DNA from: Setophaga petechia
Lineage: Eukaryota; Chordata; Aves; Passeriformes; Parulidae
Assembly (NCBI GenBank): GCA_024362935.1
Contig: JANCRA010000065.1
Location: 558,001-622,000 of the forward strand
Direction of reading: 5' to 3'
DNA length: 64,000 nt
Positions 22,491-33,679 of this stretch are shown here, one piece after another. Position 1 is the stretch's first letter. Every line of letters starts with the position of its first letter. The notes beneath the pieces are model-generated. The model made no database searches. It was not told the DNA's origin and saw nothing but the letters and a program-made list of their open reading frames with translations. Made by a program: the position numbers and the translations under genes.

Positions 22491-23340
22491 TGCAGGGCCC
22501 TGGGAAAGCAAGGGGCCATTGTGACACTGCAGGGCCTGGTGGCACTAAGAGGACCAGGGTGACACTATGTACAACATGGCAGCACAGAGCCAAGGGGCCA
22601 TTGTGACACTGTGGGGCTGAATGGAAGCAACGAGTCCATGGTGACAGTCTGGGTCCTGCTGGAACCACAGAGGCCACTGTGACATTGCTGGGGGGCCATT
22701 GTGCCACTGTGGAACCAAGGAGACCCTTGGAAGAGCCTGGAGACAATGGAATCAAGGGGCCATTGCTCCATTGCAAGGACTCTGGGAACTGAGGGAACAA
22801 TTGTGACACTGTGGTGCCCCATGGAACCAAGGGTCCCTGGTGACACTGCAGGATCTTGTGTCACCACGGCTCCATTGTGACACTGCAGCACCAAGGAATT
22901 CATTGTGGCACTCTGAGGCCTCATAGAACCAAGAGGCCACTGTAACCCTGCAAGACCTTGTGGAACCATGCAGAGCATTGTGACAGAGCAGGACCTGGTG
23001 TCATGATGGGGCCATTGTGACACTGCAGGGCCCCATAGAACCAAGGGGTCAGGGCTGCTCCTCAGGGACTTCTGGAAAGAAGGAAACATGTTTGACACCG
23101 TGGTGGACCTTGGGACCAAGAGGCCATTGTGACACTGAGGAAGCAAGGAGAGCATTGCTGCACTGCCAGACCTCATGGAACCAAGGTACCATTGTGACAC
23201 TGCAGGGCCCAGGGATTAAAGCGACTTTGTTAAACTGAGGGTTCCCATGGAACTAAAGGGACATTGAGACACTGGGAGGCCTCATGGAATCATGGAGACC
23301 ATTGTGACACTCTGGGGCCTCATGGAACCATGGTGACACA
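22485..23340. repeat. ~37-bp minisatellite array 3 (unit A)
   Basis: About 23 degenerate units of the CCATTGTGACACTG family. The open minus-strand frames over it (up to 264 codons) result from the repeat lacking stops. Confidence 0.85.
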
Positions 23341-23660
23341 AGCTGGATGTGAGTGTGGATCTGCTGGAGGGTAGAAGGGCTCTGCACAGGGCCCTGGGCA
23401 GGCTGGATCCAGGGCCCAAATCCAACAAGGTGAAGTTTAACAAGTCCCAGTGCCGGGTCCTGCACTTTGGCCACAACCACCCCTGCAGCACTACAGGCTG
23501 GGGACAGAGTGGCTGGAGAGCAGCCAGGCAGAAAGGGACCTGCAGGGACTGATGGACAGCAGGCTGGACATGAGGCAGCAGTGTGCCCAGGTGGGCAAGA
23601 AGGCCAATGGCTCCTGACCTGGATCAGGAATGGTGTGGCCAGCAGGACCAGAGGGGACAT
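23340..23660 (+). mobile_element. CR1 LINE fragment (unit A)
   Basis: Reads as CR1: GATCTGCTGGAGGGTAGAAG, CAGGCTGGATCCAGGGCCCA, then the GCCGGGTCCTGCACTTTGGC and GGACATGAGGCAGCAGTGTG stretches. Plus strand; partner in unit B at 26630-26935. Confidence 0.8.
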
Positions 23661-24730
23661 GGGCTGTTTGCAGGGGAGGGAAGAAGGCTGGGCAATATGA
23701 AGAAATCTGGACATGAGGAGAGTAAAGAAAGCAAAGGAGAAGCAAAGGAAATGTTCAGGGCAGTTTGGGGGTGGCTGCCAGGCAGCCCTGGCTCTGAGCA
23801 ACAGCGTCTGCAGTGGCACAGGAAACTCCCAGCTGATGGGAACAAACTTTCTGGCTGAGTGCAGAGGCCAGGACAAAGCTGAGTGCTTTCCCTGGTGTCC
23901 CCCAGCCCTTGCTGGCCCCAGGGGCTGATGGCATTTGTGCTCCCTCAGGTTCATGTCCCCACAGCACCAGCATGGGGGTGCTCCCACCTGCTGTGTGCAA
24001 TGCAAACAGGGGCTGCTGAGCCAGTGCTGCCGTGTCTGTGCCTGCAAGGATGGGGCACCTGTGTGAGCTGGGGGAGAGGCCAGGGCTGCAGAGGGAGGAT
24101 GTTGTTGGCAGCTCCATCAGGACGCTCTGGGACGCTGCCCTGGGCTGTGCAGCGCACTGGGGATGGATCAGCCCCGGCTCTGCTGCTCCTTCCTGTGTGC
24201 CCCAGGGCCCTTGCAGAGCCCCAGCCATGCTGTTTGCCCCCAGCCAGCCCACGGCCAGCCTGGGGCTGCTGACGGGGGTTTCTGTGCTGAGCATTGGCCT
24301 GGCCGTGTTCTTGAGAGAGCCTGGGCAAGGAGCCTGGAGCCCCCAGGGCCTGGCCTGAGGCGTCAGCGCTGCCCCAGCAGTGCCCATGGCCTGTCCCTGC
24401 TGCAGCCCCGGCACTGCCACCCCCAGGGCTCTGCCCGGCCCCGAGAGCACTCAGGCCCTGCAGCAACACCAGGGCCAGCAGGGCAGCGGGGCAGGGCCAC
24501 GGCAGCAGCACTGGCAACACCAAGTGCTGCTGCTGCTGCTGGGCACAGCTGCTGGGCCAGCACTGATCTGCCCCAGCTCTGCACACAGACATTGCTGCTG
24601 CAGCTCCAGAGAAGGCAACAAAAGGGCATCTCTGCAGAAAACTCTGCTGGGAGATCCTTTAGTTCCTTTAAAGACACTGAGAGCACATCCCCTCATTGAC
24701 ACAGTCTGTGGCCACAGGGAAGGTGGAGTG
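23661..24730. other. GC-rich duplicated tail of unit A, no recognisable gene
   Basis: Matches 27575-28650. Several frames are open in one copy but shifted in the other (for example the one starting at 24032 versus 27947), so coding is unlikely. Confidence 0.5.
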
Positions 24731-24734
24731 TGGT

Positions 24735-25722
24735 GGTGGTCACAGGGGTTTGCAGGTGAAGGAAGGGATGAGAATCTTTATTCCATGATCAGAAGGCTTG
24801 ATTTATTATTTTATGATATATATATATATATATATAACATTATGACTATACTAAAGAGAAATAGAAAAGAGAAGGCTTCTTCAGAAGCTGGCTAAGGTAA
24901 GAATAGAATGGAAAGAATGATAATGAAGGCAGCTTTCTCCGACTCTGTCGGGGAAAGCTCCGTCTTGACTGGCCATTGTGATAAATAGGTATGATTCGTG
25001 CTGATAAAATTGAAACAATAATCAATATTAGTACAGTAATTTTATTAATTATTTTATTAATTTGGAATAATAAAAATAGTTAAAAGTGGTAATGCCAAAG
25101 AAGAGAGGGAGAGGAGGGGCTCCACCTCCCCCCTCCCGGCAGATGTTCACAAGGACAGGAGGAAAGAAGCCGAAGATATAGTTGCTAAAAATGAGTAGAA
25201 AGGAAGCAAAACCTGGTTGGGTCCCAGAAAATGCTAATTATAAGGGATTTATTGCCTTGATATGTAGATATAGTGATATGTTAGTCTTGGCTTACATTGT
25301 ACTGGCTTGGTGCACCTGTGTAACCCAAAGGTGAATCAAAGGACACAGAGGAAGACTACGAAATCTTCATCAGATGACCCCCAAAAGACTTGTGTGACCA
25401 CCAAATCAAGTGGTGGCACATGCGCAGTAAAGGTGATAATGAGGGCGGAGATAGAAATATGACGAACCGAAAATAGGAGGAGATGGTATTAACCCATGGC
25501 ATATAAGGGGGTAATTTTTACTTGGCAAGCTTGTACGTGAGGTGGCAAGGGTCCCAGAACCCTGCACTCCGTACCCCGCGGTTATCTTTTGCTTCTGCGC
25601 TATTATTGGAACCAAATTATCCCTTATTTATATATTTTCTAAACTATTTAATTAAAATTGCTGCTATCTCAAATATTGTTTGGGTTTTTTTTTTATGAAG
25701 GGATAATTGGGCAAACATTACA
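24735..25722. mobile_element. LTR-derived sequence at the unit A/B junction
   Basis: 24735-25010 read on the minus strand has the AATAAATC ... GGAATAAAGATTC end of an avian LTR and contains a (TA)n run at 24818-24835. 25090-25722 read on the plus strand has TATAAGGGGG (about 25502), AATTAAA (about 25650) and an end CAAACATTACA. So two LTR pieces in opposite orientation seem to be joined here. TSDs were not found. Confidence 0.55.
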
Positions 25723-25754
25723 CTGCTCTCCAAGGTCTTTTCCCGCCTAGTTGA

Positions 25755-26630
25755 TTCTCTGATGATTGTGACCCTGCATGACCCAGGGGAAGCAAGGGGC
25801 CATTGTGACACTGCAGGGCCTGGTGGCACTAAGAGGACCATGGTGACACTGTATACAACATGGCAGCACAGAGCCAAGGGGCCATTGTGACACTGTGGGG
25901 CTGAATGGAAGCAACGAGTCCATGGTGACAGTCTGGGTCCTGCTGGAACCACAGAGGCCACTGTGACATTGCTGGGGGGCCATTGTGCCACTGTGGAACC
26001 AAGGAGACCCTTGGAAGAGCCTGGAGACAATGGAATCAAGGGGCCATTGCTCCATTGCAAGGACTCTGGGAACTGAGGGAACAATTGTGACACTGTGGTG
26101 CCCCATGGAACCAAGGGTCCCTGGTGACACTGCAGGATCTTGTGTCACCACGGCTCCATTGTGACACTGCAGCACCAAGGAATTCATTGTGGCACTCTGA
26201 GGCCTCATAGAACCAAGAGGCCACTGTGACCCTGCAGGACCTTGTGGAACCATGCAGAGCATTGTGACAGAGCAGGACCTGGTGTCATGATGGGGCCATT
26301 GTGACACTGCAGGGCCCCATAGAACCAAGGGGCCAGGGCTGCTCCTCAGGGACTTCTGGAAAGAAGGAAACATGTTTGACACCGTGGTGGCCCTTGGGAC
26401 CAAGAGGCCATTGTGTCACTGTAGAACCAAGGAGAGCATTGCTGCACTGCCAGACCTCATGGAACCAAGGATCCATTGTGACACTGTGGGGCCCAAGGAT
26501 CCAAGGGACTTTGTGACTCCATGGGGTCCCATGGAACCAAAGGGACATTGTGACACTGGGAGGCCTCATGGAATCATGGAGACCATTGTGACACTCTGGG
26601 GCCTCAAGGAACCACGGTGACACCAAGTTG
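25755..26630. repeat. ~37-bp minisatellite array 4 (unit B)
   Basis: About 23-24 units, nearly identical in order of variants to array 3, so it was copied as a block rather than amplified independently. Confidence 0.85.
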
Positions 26631-27225
26631 TCTGGGAGTGTGGATCTGCTGGAGGGTAGGAGCGCTCTGCACAGGGCCCTGGACAGGCTGGATCCAGGGC
26701 CCAAATCCAACAAGGTGAGGTTTAACAAGTCCAAGTGCCGGGTCCTGCACTTTGGCCACCACAACCCCTGCAGCACGACAGGCTGGGGACAGAGTGGCTG
26801 GAGAGCAGCCAGGCAGAAAGGGACCTGCAGGGACAGATGGACAGCAGGCTGGACATGAGGCAGCAGTGTGCCCAGGTGGGCAAGACGGCCAATGGCTCCA
26901 GGCCTGGATCAGGAATGGTGTGGCCAGCAGGAGCAGGGCAGTGATTCTTCCCCTGTGCTCACACACCTCGAGTGCTGTGTCCAGTCCTGGGTCCCCCAAT
27001 TTAGGCAGGACCTGGTGGGGCTGGAGCATGTCCAGAGAAGGGCAACAAGGCTGGGGAGGGGACTGGAACACAAGTCCCGTGAGGAGTGTCTGAGGGGCTG
27101 GGGTTGTTTATCCTGGAGATGAGGAGGCTCAGCGCAGACAAGGCAGTGTCAGGGCACAGGTTGGACTTGATGATCCCCAAGGTCTTTTCCAGCCTTGCTG
27201 ATTCTGGGATTCTCTGAAACCACCC
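26630..27225 (+). mobile_element. CR1 LINE fragment with 3' end (unit B)
   Basis: Longer than the unit A copy: it continues through GTCCAGAGAAGGGCAACAAG to the CR1 3' end (GGTTGGACTTGATGATCCCC, TGATTCTGGGATTCTCTGAA). Confidence 0.8.
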
Positions 27226-27574
27226 TTGGAGCAGTTGCAGGATGAGCCCTGGGCCTCCTCTTCAGCAGCTCCAGCAGCCCAGGTCCCTCAGCTTCTCCTG
27301 CCAGCCCCAAAGCCCATCCTGTCAGTCCTGCAGAGCCTCTGCAGCTCCTCCTCACTGTCCAGAACAGGGAGCCCCAGAGGCAGACACAGCAGCCCAGATG
27401 TGCCCCCCTGGCCTGGGGTGCCTCTGGCAAGGGAGCAGCAGCAGGCACTGCAGGAGCCTGCAGACAATTCCTGCAGCACTTGTAGGATGATCCTGCTGCC
27501 CAAGGGACGTTCCCATGGTGCCACGTCAGGAACTGCAATGGGGAGTGGGGCCAGAGAGGAAAGGGCAAATAGGG
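27226..27574 (-). mobile_element. Probable CR1-like fragment, minus strand
   Basis: Minus-strand text such as GACAGTGAGGAGGAGCTGC and GAGAAGCTGAGGGACCTGGG resembles CR1 internal 3' sequence. It is absent from unit A. Confidence 0.45.
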
Positions 27575-28794
27575 ATGGGTTGTTTGCAGGGGAGGGAACA
27601 GAGCTGGGTGGGACGAAGAAATTTGTACAGAGAACAGCAAAGAAAGCAAAGGAGAAGTAAAGGAAATGTTCAGGGCAGTTTGGGGGTGGCTGCCAGGCAG
27701 CCCTGGCTCTGAGCAACAGCGTCTGCAGTGGCACAGGAAACTCCCAGCTGATGGGAACAAACTTTCTGGCTGACTGCAGAGACCAGGACAAAGCTGAGTG
27801 CTTTCCCTGGTGTCCCCCAGCCCTTGCTGGCCCCAGGGGCTGATGGCATTTGTGCTCCCTCAGGTTCATGTCCCCACAGCACCAGCATGGGGGTGCTCCC
27901 GCCTGCTGTGTGCAATGCAAACAGGGGCTGCTGAGCCAGTGCTGCTGTGTCTGTGCCTGCAAGGATGGGGCACCTGTGTGAGCTGGGGGAGAGGCCAGGG
28001 CTGCAGAGGGGGGATGTTGTTGGCAGCTCCATCAGGACGCTCTGGGACACTGCCCTGGGCTGTGCAGCACAGTGGGGATGGTTCAGCCCCTGCTGTGCTG
28101 CTCCTTCCCGTGTGCCCCAGGGCCCTTGCAGAGCCCCAGCCATGCTGTTTGCTCCCAGCCTGCCCACGGCCAGCCAGGGGCTGCTGATGGGGGTTTTCTG
28201 TGCTGAGCATTGGCCTGGCCGTGTTCTTGAGAGAGCCTGGGCAAGGAGCCTGGAGCCCCCAGGGCCTGGCCTGAGGCGTCAGCGCTGCCCCAGCAGTGCC
28301 CATGGCCTGTCCCTGCTGCAGCCCTGGCACTGCCACCCCCAGGGCTGTGCCTGGCTCCGAGAGCACTCAGGCCCTGCTGCAACACCAGGGCCACCAGGGC
28401 AGCGGGGCAGGGCTACGGCAGCAGCACTGGCAACACCAAGTGCTGCTGCTGCTGGGCACAGCTGCTGGGCCAGCACTGATCTGCCCCAGCTCTGCACACA
28501 GACATTGCTGCTCCAGCTCCAGAGAAGGCAACACAAGGGCATCTCTGCAGAAAACTCTGCTGAGAGATCCTTTAGTTAATTTAAAACCACTGAGAGTGCA
28601 GCCCCTCATTGACACAGTCTGTGACCACATAGAAAGGTGGAGAGAAACTAAATTATTTATGTAACAAGGAATGACATTTCTTTGTGGAATATATTATAAA
28701 AGTAAAAGATGTAAAAACAAACTCCTAAATGAAATAAACAGATGTCTCAAAGATAACTTTTATTCCAAGTGATTTGCATAAATTTCCTTGTAGT

Positions 28795-29742
28795 TTAATG
28801 TTCCTGAAAGCATCCAGTCATCAGTCTCCACACTGCAGCCTTGAGCTCCTGGTTCCTCAGGCTGTAGATGAGGGGGTTCAGGACTGGAGGCACCACCGAG
28901 TACAGAACTGACAGGGCCAGATCCAGGGATGGGGACGACATGGAGGGGGGCTTCACATAGGCAAATGAGGCAGTGATGAAGAACAGTGAGACCACAGCCA
29001 GGTGAGGGAGGCAGGTGGAAAAGGCTTTGTGCCGTCCCTGCTCAGAGGGGATCCTCAGCACGGCCCGGAAGATCTGCACATAGGAGAAAATAATGAACAA
29101 AAAACAGCCAAGTGCTAAACAGACACTAACAGAAAGAAGCCCAAGTTCCCTGAGGTAGGAATTTGAGCAGGAGAGCTGAAGTATTGGGGGGATTTCACAG
29201 AAGAACTGGCCCAGGGCATTTCCATGGCACAGGGGCAGGGAAAATGTGTTGGCTGTGTGCAGCAGTGAATAGAGAAAGCCACAGGCCCAGGCAGCTGCTG
29301 CCATGTGGGCACAAGCTCTGCTGCCCAGGAGGGTCCCGTAGTGCAGGGGTTTGCAGATGGACACGTAGCGGTCATAGCACATGATGGTCAGGAGGGAAAA
29401 TTCTGTTGACATGAAGAACATAAAGAAAAATAGCTGAGCAGCACATCCTTTGTAGGAGATGTCCCTGGTGTCCCAGAGGGAATTGTGCATGGCTTTGGGG
29501 ACAGTGGTACAGATGGAGCCCAGGTCGCTGAGGGCCAGGTTGAGCAGGAAGAAGAACATGGGTGTGTGCAGGTGGTGGCCGCAGGCTACGGCGCTGATGA
29601 TGAGGCCGTTGCCCAGGAGGGCAGCCAGGGAGATGCCCAGCAAGAGGCAGAAGTGCAGGAGCTGCAGCTGCCGCGTGTCTGCCAATGCCAGCAGGAGGAA
29701 GTGCCTGATGGAGCTGCTGTTGGACATTGGCTGTGGTTGCAT
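28795..29742 (-). CDS. Olfactory receptor, avian family-14-like, intact
   Basis: This is a single-exon odorant GPCR of the ciliary membrane of olfactory neurons. The frame is 315 codons from 29742; the second Met (29727) gives 310 and is the likelier start because it places MSNSSS, with an N-glycosylation site, at the N-terminus. Seven membrane segments are visible. Family marks: PMFFFLLNLALSDLGS (TM2), MCYDRYVSICKPLHY at the end of TM3, SYVQIFRAVLRIPSEQGRHK then KAFSTCLPHL before TM6, and NPLIYSLRNQELK in TM7. The loop cysteines are present. The wording is closest to the bird-expanded family 14 receptors. There are no stops or shifts. No other receptor gene is in the window. AATAAA-like sites lie downstream near 28735. 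Confidence 0.93.
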   Translation of the reverse strand: MQPQPMSNSSSIRHFLLLALADTRQLQLLHFCLLLGISLAALLGNGLIISAVACGHHLHTPMFFFLLNLALSDLGSICTTVPKAMHNSLWDTRDISYKGCAAQLFFFMFFMSTEFSLLTIMCYDRYVSICKPLHYGTLLGSRACAHMAAAAWACGFLYSLLHTANTFSLPLCHGNALGQFFCEIPPILQLSCSNSYLRELGLLSVSVCLALGCFLFIIFSYVQIFRAVLRIPSEQGRHKAFSTCLPHLAVVSLFFITASFAYVKPPSMSSPSLDLALSVLYSVVPPVLNPLIYSLRNQELKAAVWRLMTGCFQEH

Positions 29743-31046
29743 ATGGGGACCTGTTCATGGAGAAAGGACAGTGACAAGTCAGGAGAGGCTGCTTTGAGCC
29801 AAACTGGGCCATTCCTTGCAGACTGTCCCGCTGGGACTCACCCACCCTTGTTCCTGCTCTGGGAAAGCCTTTGGCTGCAATCAGAGCACAATCACACTCC
29901 TCTGTCACCCTGGGATAAACCAGACCCTGCCCAGAGCAGAGGGATCCCTGAGTGTCTCACCCTCTCTAAAGGTCTCTGGGCAAGGTCTCAGCACCCCCTT
30001 GTGCCAGGGACACTCACGGCTCCCTTGGCAAACCCAGCAGCATTTCCTCAGCTGTGGCAGCTCTGCCCTTCCCCGTGGGACATTCAGGGAACTCCCAGAG
30101 GCTCTGGCACAGATTGGCACCCAGGAGGGCAGCTTGGAAGGGCACAGCAAGGAGATCCCTGGCTGTGCCCATGATGGGATCTCAGGGAGGGGGCTCAGCT
30201 CATTCCTCTTTCCCATGCACTGCTTTGCCCACAGCCCCACAGGTGCCAGGGAAGCTTTGACACCCCATTCCCATGGACAGCCCTGCCTGGCAGGAATGCC
30301 AAGGGCAGAGCCTGACTCAGCTGCTGCAAATGCCAGAGCCTCCCTGAGAGCAGCAGATAACAGTGACAATATCAGGGCAGGGCAGAACCAAGAGAAGATG
30401 TTGTGGTGCTGTGCCTGAGAGGGCAGGGCAGAGACAGCCAGGCACTCAGGGCAGTGTTCCCGTGCCCAGCTGTGCCCGGCACCTCCCACACACCAACAGT
30501 GCCCTCCTGCCCCCAGCACTGCTCTCTTCAGCCCCCTCTCCTTCCCTGAGCATCTCCCTGGGCCTGAACATTCCCTGCTGAGAGGAGCCTTGTCCCTGCC
30601 AGCGCTCACAGAGCCCATCCCAGCCTGTGTGCCCTGGCCCGGCCCTACAGAAACCTGCCTGTGTGCAGGGCCCTGCTGGGGCAGGCTCTGTGTGCAGCTG
30701 GGCAAGGGCAGCTCGGGAGAGCCCTGCTGGGCCCTGCAGAGGTGATGCTGCTGCTGTCCAGGGCTGAGGAGTGGCTGAGGGCCCTTGGGGAGGCTCCCAG
30801 CAGAGAGACTGACCACCCAAAGTTACAGTTCTGGAGTCTCTGTAAATGTTCAAACATTCCTTTGATGATCCTGTGTGTCCCTTTCAACTCAGAATGTTCT
30901 GTGATTTTGGGATTACAATTCCTGTTCTGCTTCTCTTAGCTCCCTTTTGTCTATAATCCAAAGAGAAAAAACCCCTTGCAACAGTGTTAGAACAGTAAAG
31001 TAAAATCCAGACATAATTTGGAAGCTTCTAGGTGTCCCAGTGGGGA
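29743..31046. other. Region upstream of the olfactory receptor, nothing identified
   Basis: GC-rich, with many long frames on both strands caused by composition. The 5' non-coding exon and promoter of the receptor would be expected here but cannot be picked out by eye. Confidence 0.4.
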
Positions 31047-31532
31047 TGGGGCACACCTGGGCCATGATTTCAAAAATTTATTAAGGTTGAATAATTGATA
31101 TTTAACAGGAACATCCAATAGGAGATTCAGTTGCCTCAGTTACACACCCCTGGCTCAACCCATTGGAATAGGTCCAAAGGCTTCTTTGCCAAAATTTTTT
31201 GTTATGACTGCTCACATTCTGGTGAAAAAATAAAATGTTTTTGTAGGTTCTTTTCCTGATAATAAGACTATACAGTATTTCAGGAATGTATTCAGACAGT
31301 CAGGTTAGTGTTCTAAAATCTAAGAGAAAGGTTAGGAAATCTACTAGAGTTAATTAAGGATTATAGTTATATAAGTGTATAACTGTCATTAAATAGAGTT
31401 AATAAAGAGTTCAATAGAGTTAATTAAGAGTTTAATGGAGTTAAATAAAGATTATAGTTTTATAACTATATAACAGTAATTTACAGAGCTATGAATATAT
31501 GAAAAATTTATAAAATGCAAAAATAATTTTGT
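31047..31532 (-). mobile_element. Possible LTR remnant with AT-rich short repeats
   Basis: TGGGGCAC at 31047 and GTCATCA near 31532 could be LTR ends; on the minus strand CTTAATAAATTT near 31085 would be a polyadenylation signal. Inside, 31345-31465 has an imperfect tandem repeat of AGAGTTAATTAAGGATTATAG-like units. TSD not found. Confidence 0.35.
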
Positions 31533-32749
31533 CATCACCCCAACTTTCCCATCCCTCTCCAAGCAGGAAATTGAAATCACTCTCAGGAAAGCTCCTGATC
31601 TTTACAGCAATCCCAGGATTACCTTCTTGGGGAAGGGCCCTCTGGAGCTGTGCCCAGGCTGGTCTGGAGCTGGGAGCAGCCCTGCCCCACCCAGCCCCTC
31701 TCAGCAGCAGCCCCTGCCCTGCTCAGGGCGGCTCCTTCCCCCCAGAGCTTCTCCCCAGCGCTGGGAGCAGCTGCCAGGGCTGGCTGAGAGCTGTCCCTGG
31801 CAGGCAGCAGAGTCCCTGCCCCAGCACAGCGCCCTGGGCTGCAGGACCCTGCTCTGCAGGACAGCCCTGGGCACCCCTGGCTGCTCTGCACAAGAGACAA
31901 TCAGAGAATGTACTCACAGGCTCTGCAGGCATTGGGATGTTCCAGCTTCAGGAGATCACTGCAGGAGCTGCAGCTGCATTGTCCTGCAGCCAGAGGTTCC
32001 TGTGCCAAGGGCTGGCAGTGATTGTGCCCCAGGCACTTCTCAGCCCCTTCCCAGCCCTGACTGATTGAAGCTCTCTGTGCCTCTGTGCTGTGCCCGGGCT
32101 GGCTGCAGGCAGTGCCCCAGCCCTGCTGGGCTGGCAGAAGAGCTGCTCACCAAGAGAAATGTGCTTTTGAAGCTCTTCTTGCTTACCAGGAGCTGCCTCT
32201 GTGCCAGGAGCCCAGCCCAGCTCAGCAGCACAGACACAGCACAAGGACTTGAATGAGCCTCTGGGGCTTTGTGCTCAGGCCCTGAACATCAGTCCCTGAG
32301 AGGGACCTCAAGAAACCTCTCCAGAACTCCAAGGCAGAATCACACTCCAAACTTTCTTGGACTTTTAATGGGTCCCACTGAGGGACACGACTGAGAAAGT
32401 GTCCCCAGGCCCCAGGCAGAGCAGAGAACTGCAGGCAGTGATGACAGGTGGGGACAAAGAGAAGCCAAGTCTTGGTGCCCTGGGCCACAGCAGGGTCTGT
32501 GCCACCAAGGGCTGGGAGGAGACACCTTGTGCTGAGGCCCTGGGGCCTCCTGGCACAGCCCCAGCCAGGCTGGGCACTGTCAGCCCCTTGTCCTGCCCTC
32601 AGCATCCCCCCCATGCCCACATCCCAGTGGCCTCAAGGATCTGCTGGAAGGAGTCCCGGGGGAGCCTTGCTCAGCAATGGCCCTGGGGGCTCCTGAATGC
32701 TCCCTGCAGGGACTGCAGGTTTTTCAAAGGACTTTGGCTTTGGCTTTTG
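31533..32749. other. GC-rich stretch without a recognisable gene
   Basis: Nothing was recognised apart from composition-driven frames. Confidence 0.4.
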
Positions 32750-33200
32750 CCTTGGAGTCTCTGAGAGGTTTGTGCAATCATGGCCTCCAATTATCTGCTG
32801 TAATTAGTCCCTGGAGATTCTTTGTCAGTAACAACACTCAGTGGGGCTCATTAATACTTCAGGGTACTTCAGTTATTTTAAGGTATTTGGTGTTTCCCTT
32901 TTGATACAAACTCTGTGAGAAGTTTGTGCAATCATGGCCCCAATTATCTGCTTTAAGGAGTCCCTGGAGATCTTTGTACTGACACTCAGTAGGGCTCATT
33001 AATACTCTGAGATACTCAAGGATTTTAAGGTACTTTACGGATTGAAGAATACTTTTAGGTACTTTTAAGGATTTTCCTTCCCACACTGAGTCTCTGAGAG
33101 GTTTTTGTGCCATCTTGGCCTCCAGTTCTCTCCTCCAAAGAGTCCATGAGAATCCTGTTTTAGGTATCTTCCTCCTTTCTGTTTTACAACAAAGATGGAA
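32750..33200. repeat. ~155-180-bp tandem repeat
   Basis: Three partial units, each starting CTCTG(A/T)GAGAGGTTTGTGCAAT-like (about 32758, 32910 and 33090), followed by GGGCTCATTAATACT and an AAGGTA(C/T)TT-rich part. Distinct from the 37-bp and 183-bp families. Confidence 0.7.
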
Positions 33201-33225
33201 CTGATAGAATTTTGTAAGACTTTCT

Positions 33226-33670
33226 AAAAGCATCCAAACAAACACGGGACTATTAACAATGCAACAACAACCACTAAGAGAAACAATAGTCCTGTTTTAG
33301 CTAGACATCATCCAATCCTTTAGTCCCTTGGATTGGAAGAGTTTATTGAACCAGTCTTTGTTTTCCACTTGAAGCTTCTTGAACTCTTCCTTCAGTACCT
33401 GAATGCTCTCTTGGATTGACTCGCTGTGGCTGGAGAGGTTCATGCAACACATGCCCTCAGAGTCTACACAGCCGTGCCCATGTGCTCAGAGCAAAAACTC
33501 TATGGCTGTTCTGCAAGGTGGCATGTCTGATGGTCTCTGTGTCTGAGAGCAGGCCACTCAATGTGAGGGAGGTAGCATTGGTTTGCTTACTTAACAGGCA
33601 CCCAAGATGGTCTAATTGTCCTAAAGCTTTAGCTGCAGCCACCCAAGGTAGTCCAAATTGGGGGTGCTAC
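33226..33670 (-). pseudogene. env: Family X ERV envelope transmembrane subunit fragment
   Basis: On the minus strand, AAAKALGQLDHLGCLLSKQ (33642 downward) matches the env at 1800-1860. A frameshift near 33470 precedes a CX6CC motif (about 33465-33440). A helical stretch follows, then a membrane span rich in Leu/Val (about 33300-33230). The upstream neighbour on this strand is gag, not the surface subunit, so this env piece is detached from its N-terminal part at 35011-35634. Confidence 0.8.
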
Positions 33671-33679
33671 CATCAGATA

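Larger units (their letters stand above)
22420..24730. repeat. Tandem duplication, unit A
   Basis: Unit A (CR1 3' end, 37-bp array, CR1 body fragment, ~1-kb GC-rich tail) matches unit B at 25723-28650 in order and orientation. A lacks about 630 bp that B has (26940-27570). The two are separated by LTR sequence. Confidence 0.85.
25723..28650. repeat. Tandem duplication, unit B
   Basis: Second copy of the 22420-24730 unit, in the same orientation. It begins inside the CR1 3' end at the LTR junction and ends about 150 bp from the olfactory receptor's stop codon. Confidence 0.85.

Noticed and set aside
23253..24047. 264-codon minus-strand frame over the 37-bp array, CR1 and tail
   Set aside because: The 37-bp unit (37 = 1 mod 3) happens to lack stops in several frames, so long frames arise in every array copy; content is repeat translation, not a domain.
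24032..24358. 108-codon frame with a hydrophobic stretch in unit A tail
   Set aside because: The same region in unit B is frameshifted in the hydrophobic part, so the frame is not conserved.
25747..26403. 218-codon minus-strand frame with recurring SQWPLGS/CHNG-type peptides
   Set aside because: Same minisatellite artefact; frames shift between units A and B.
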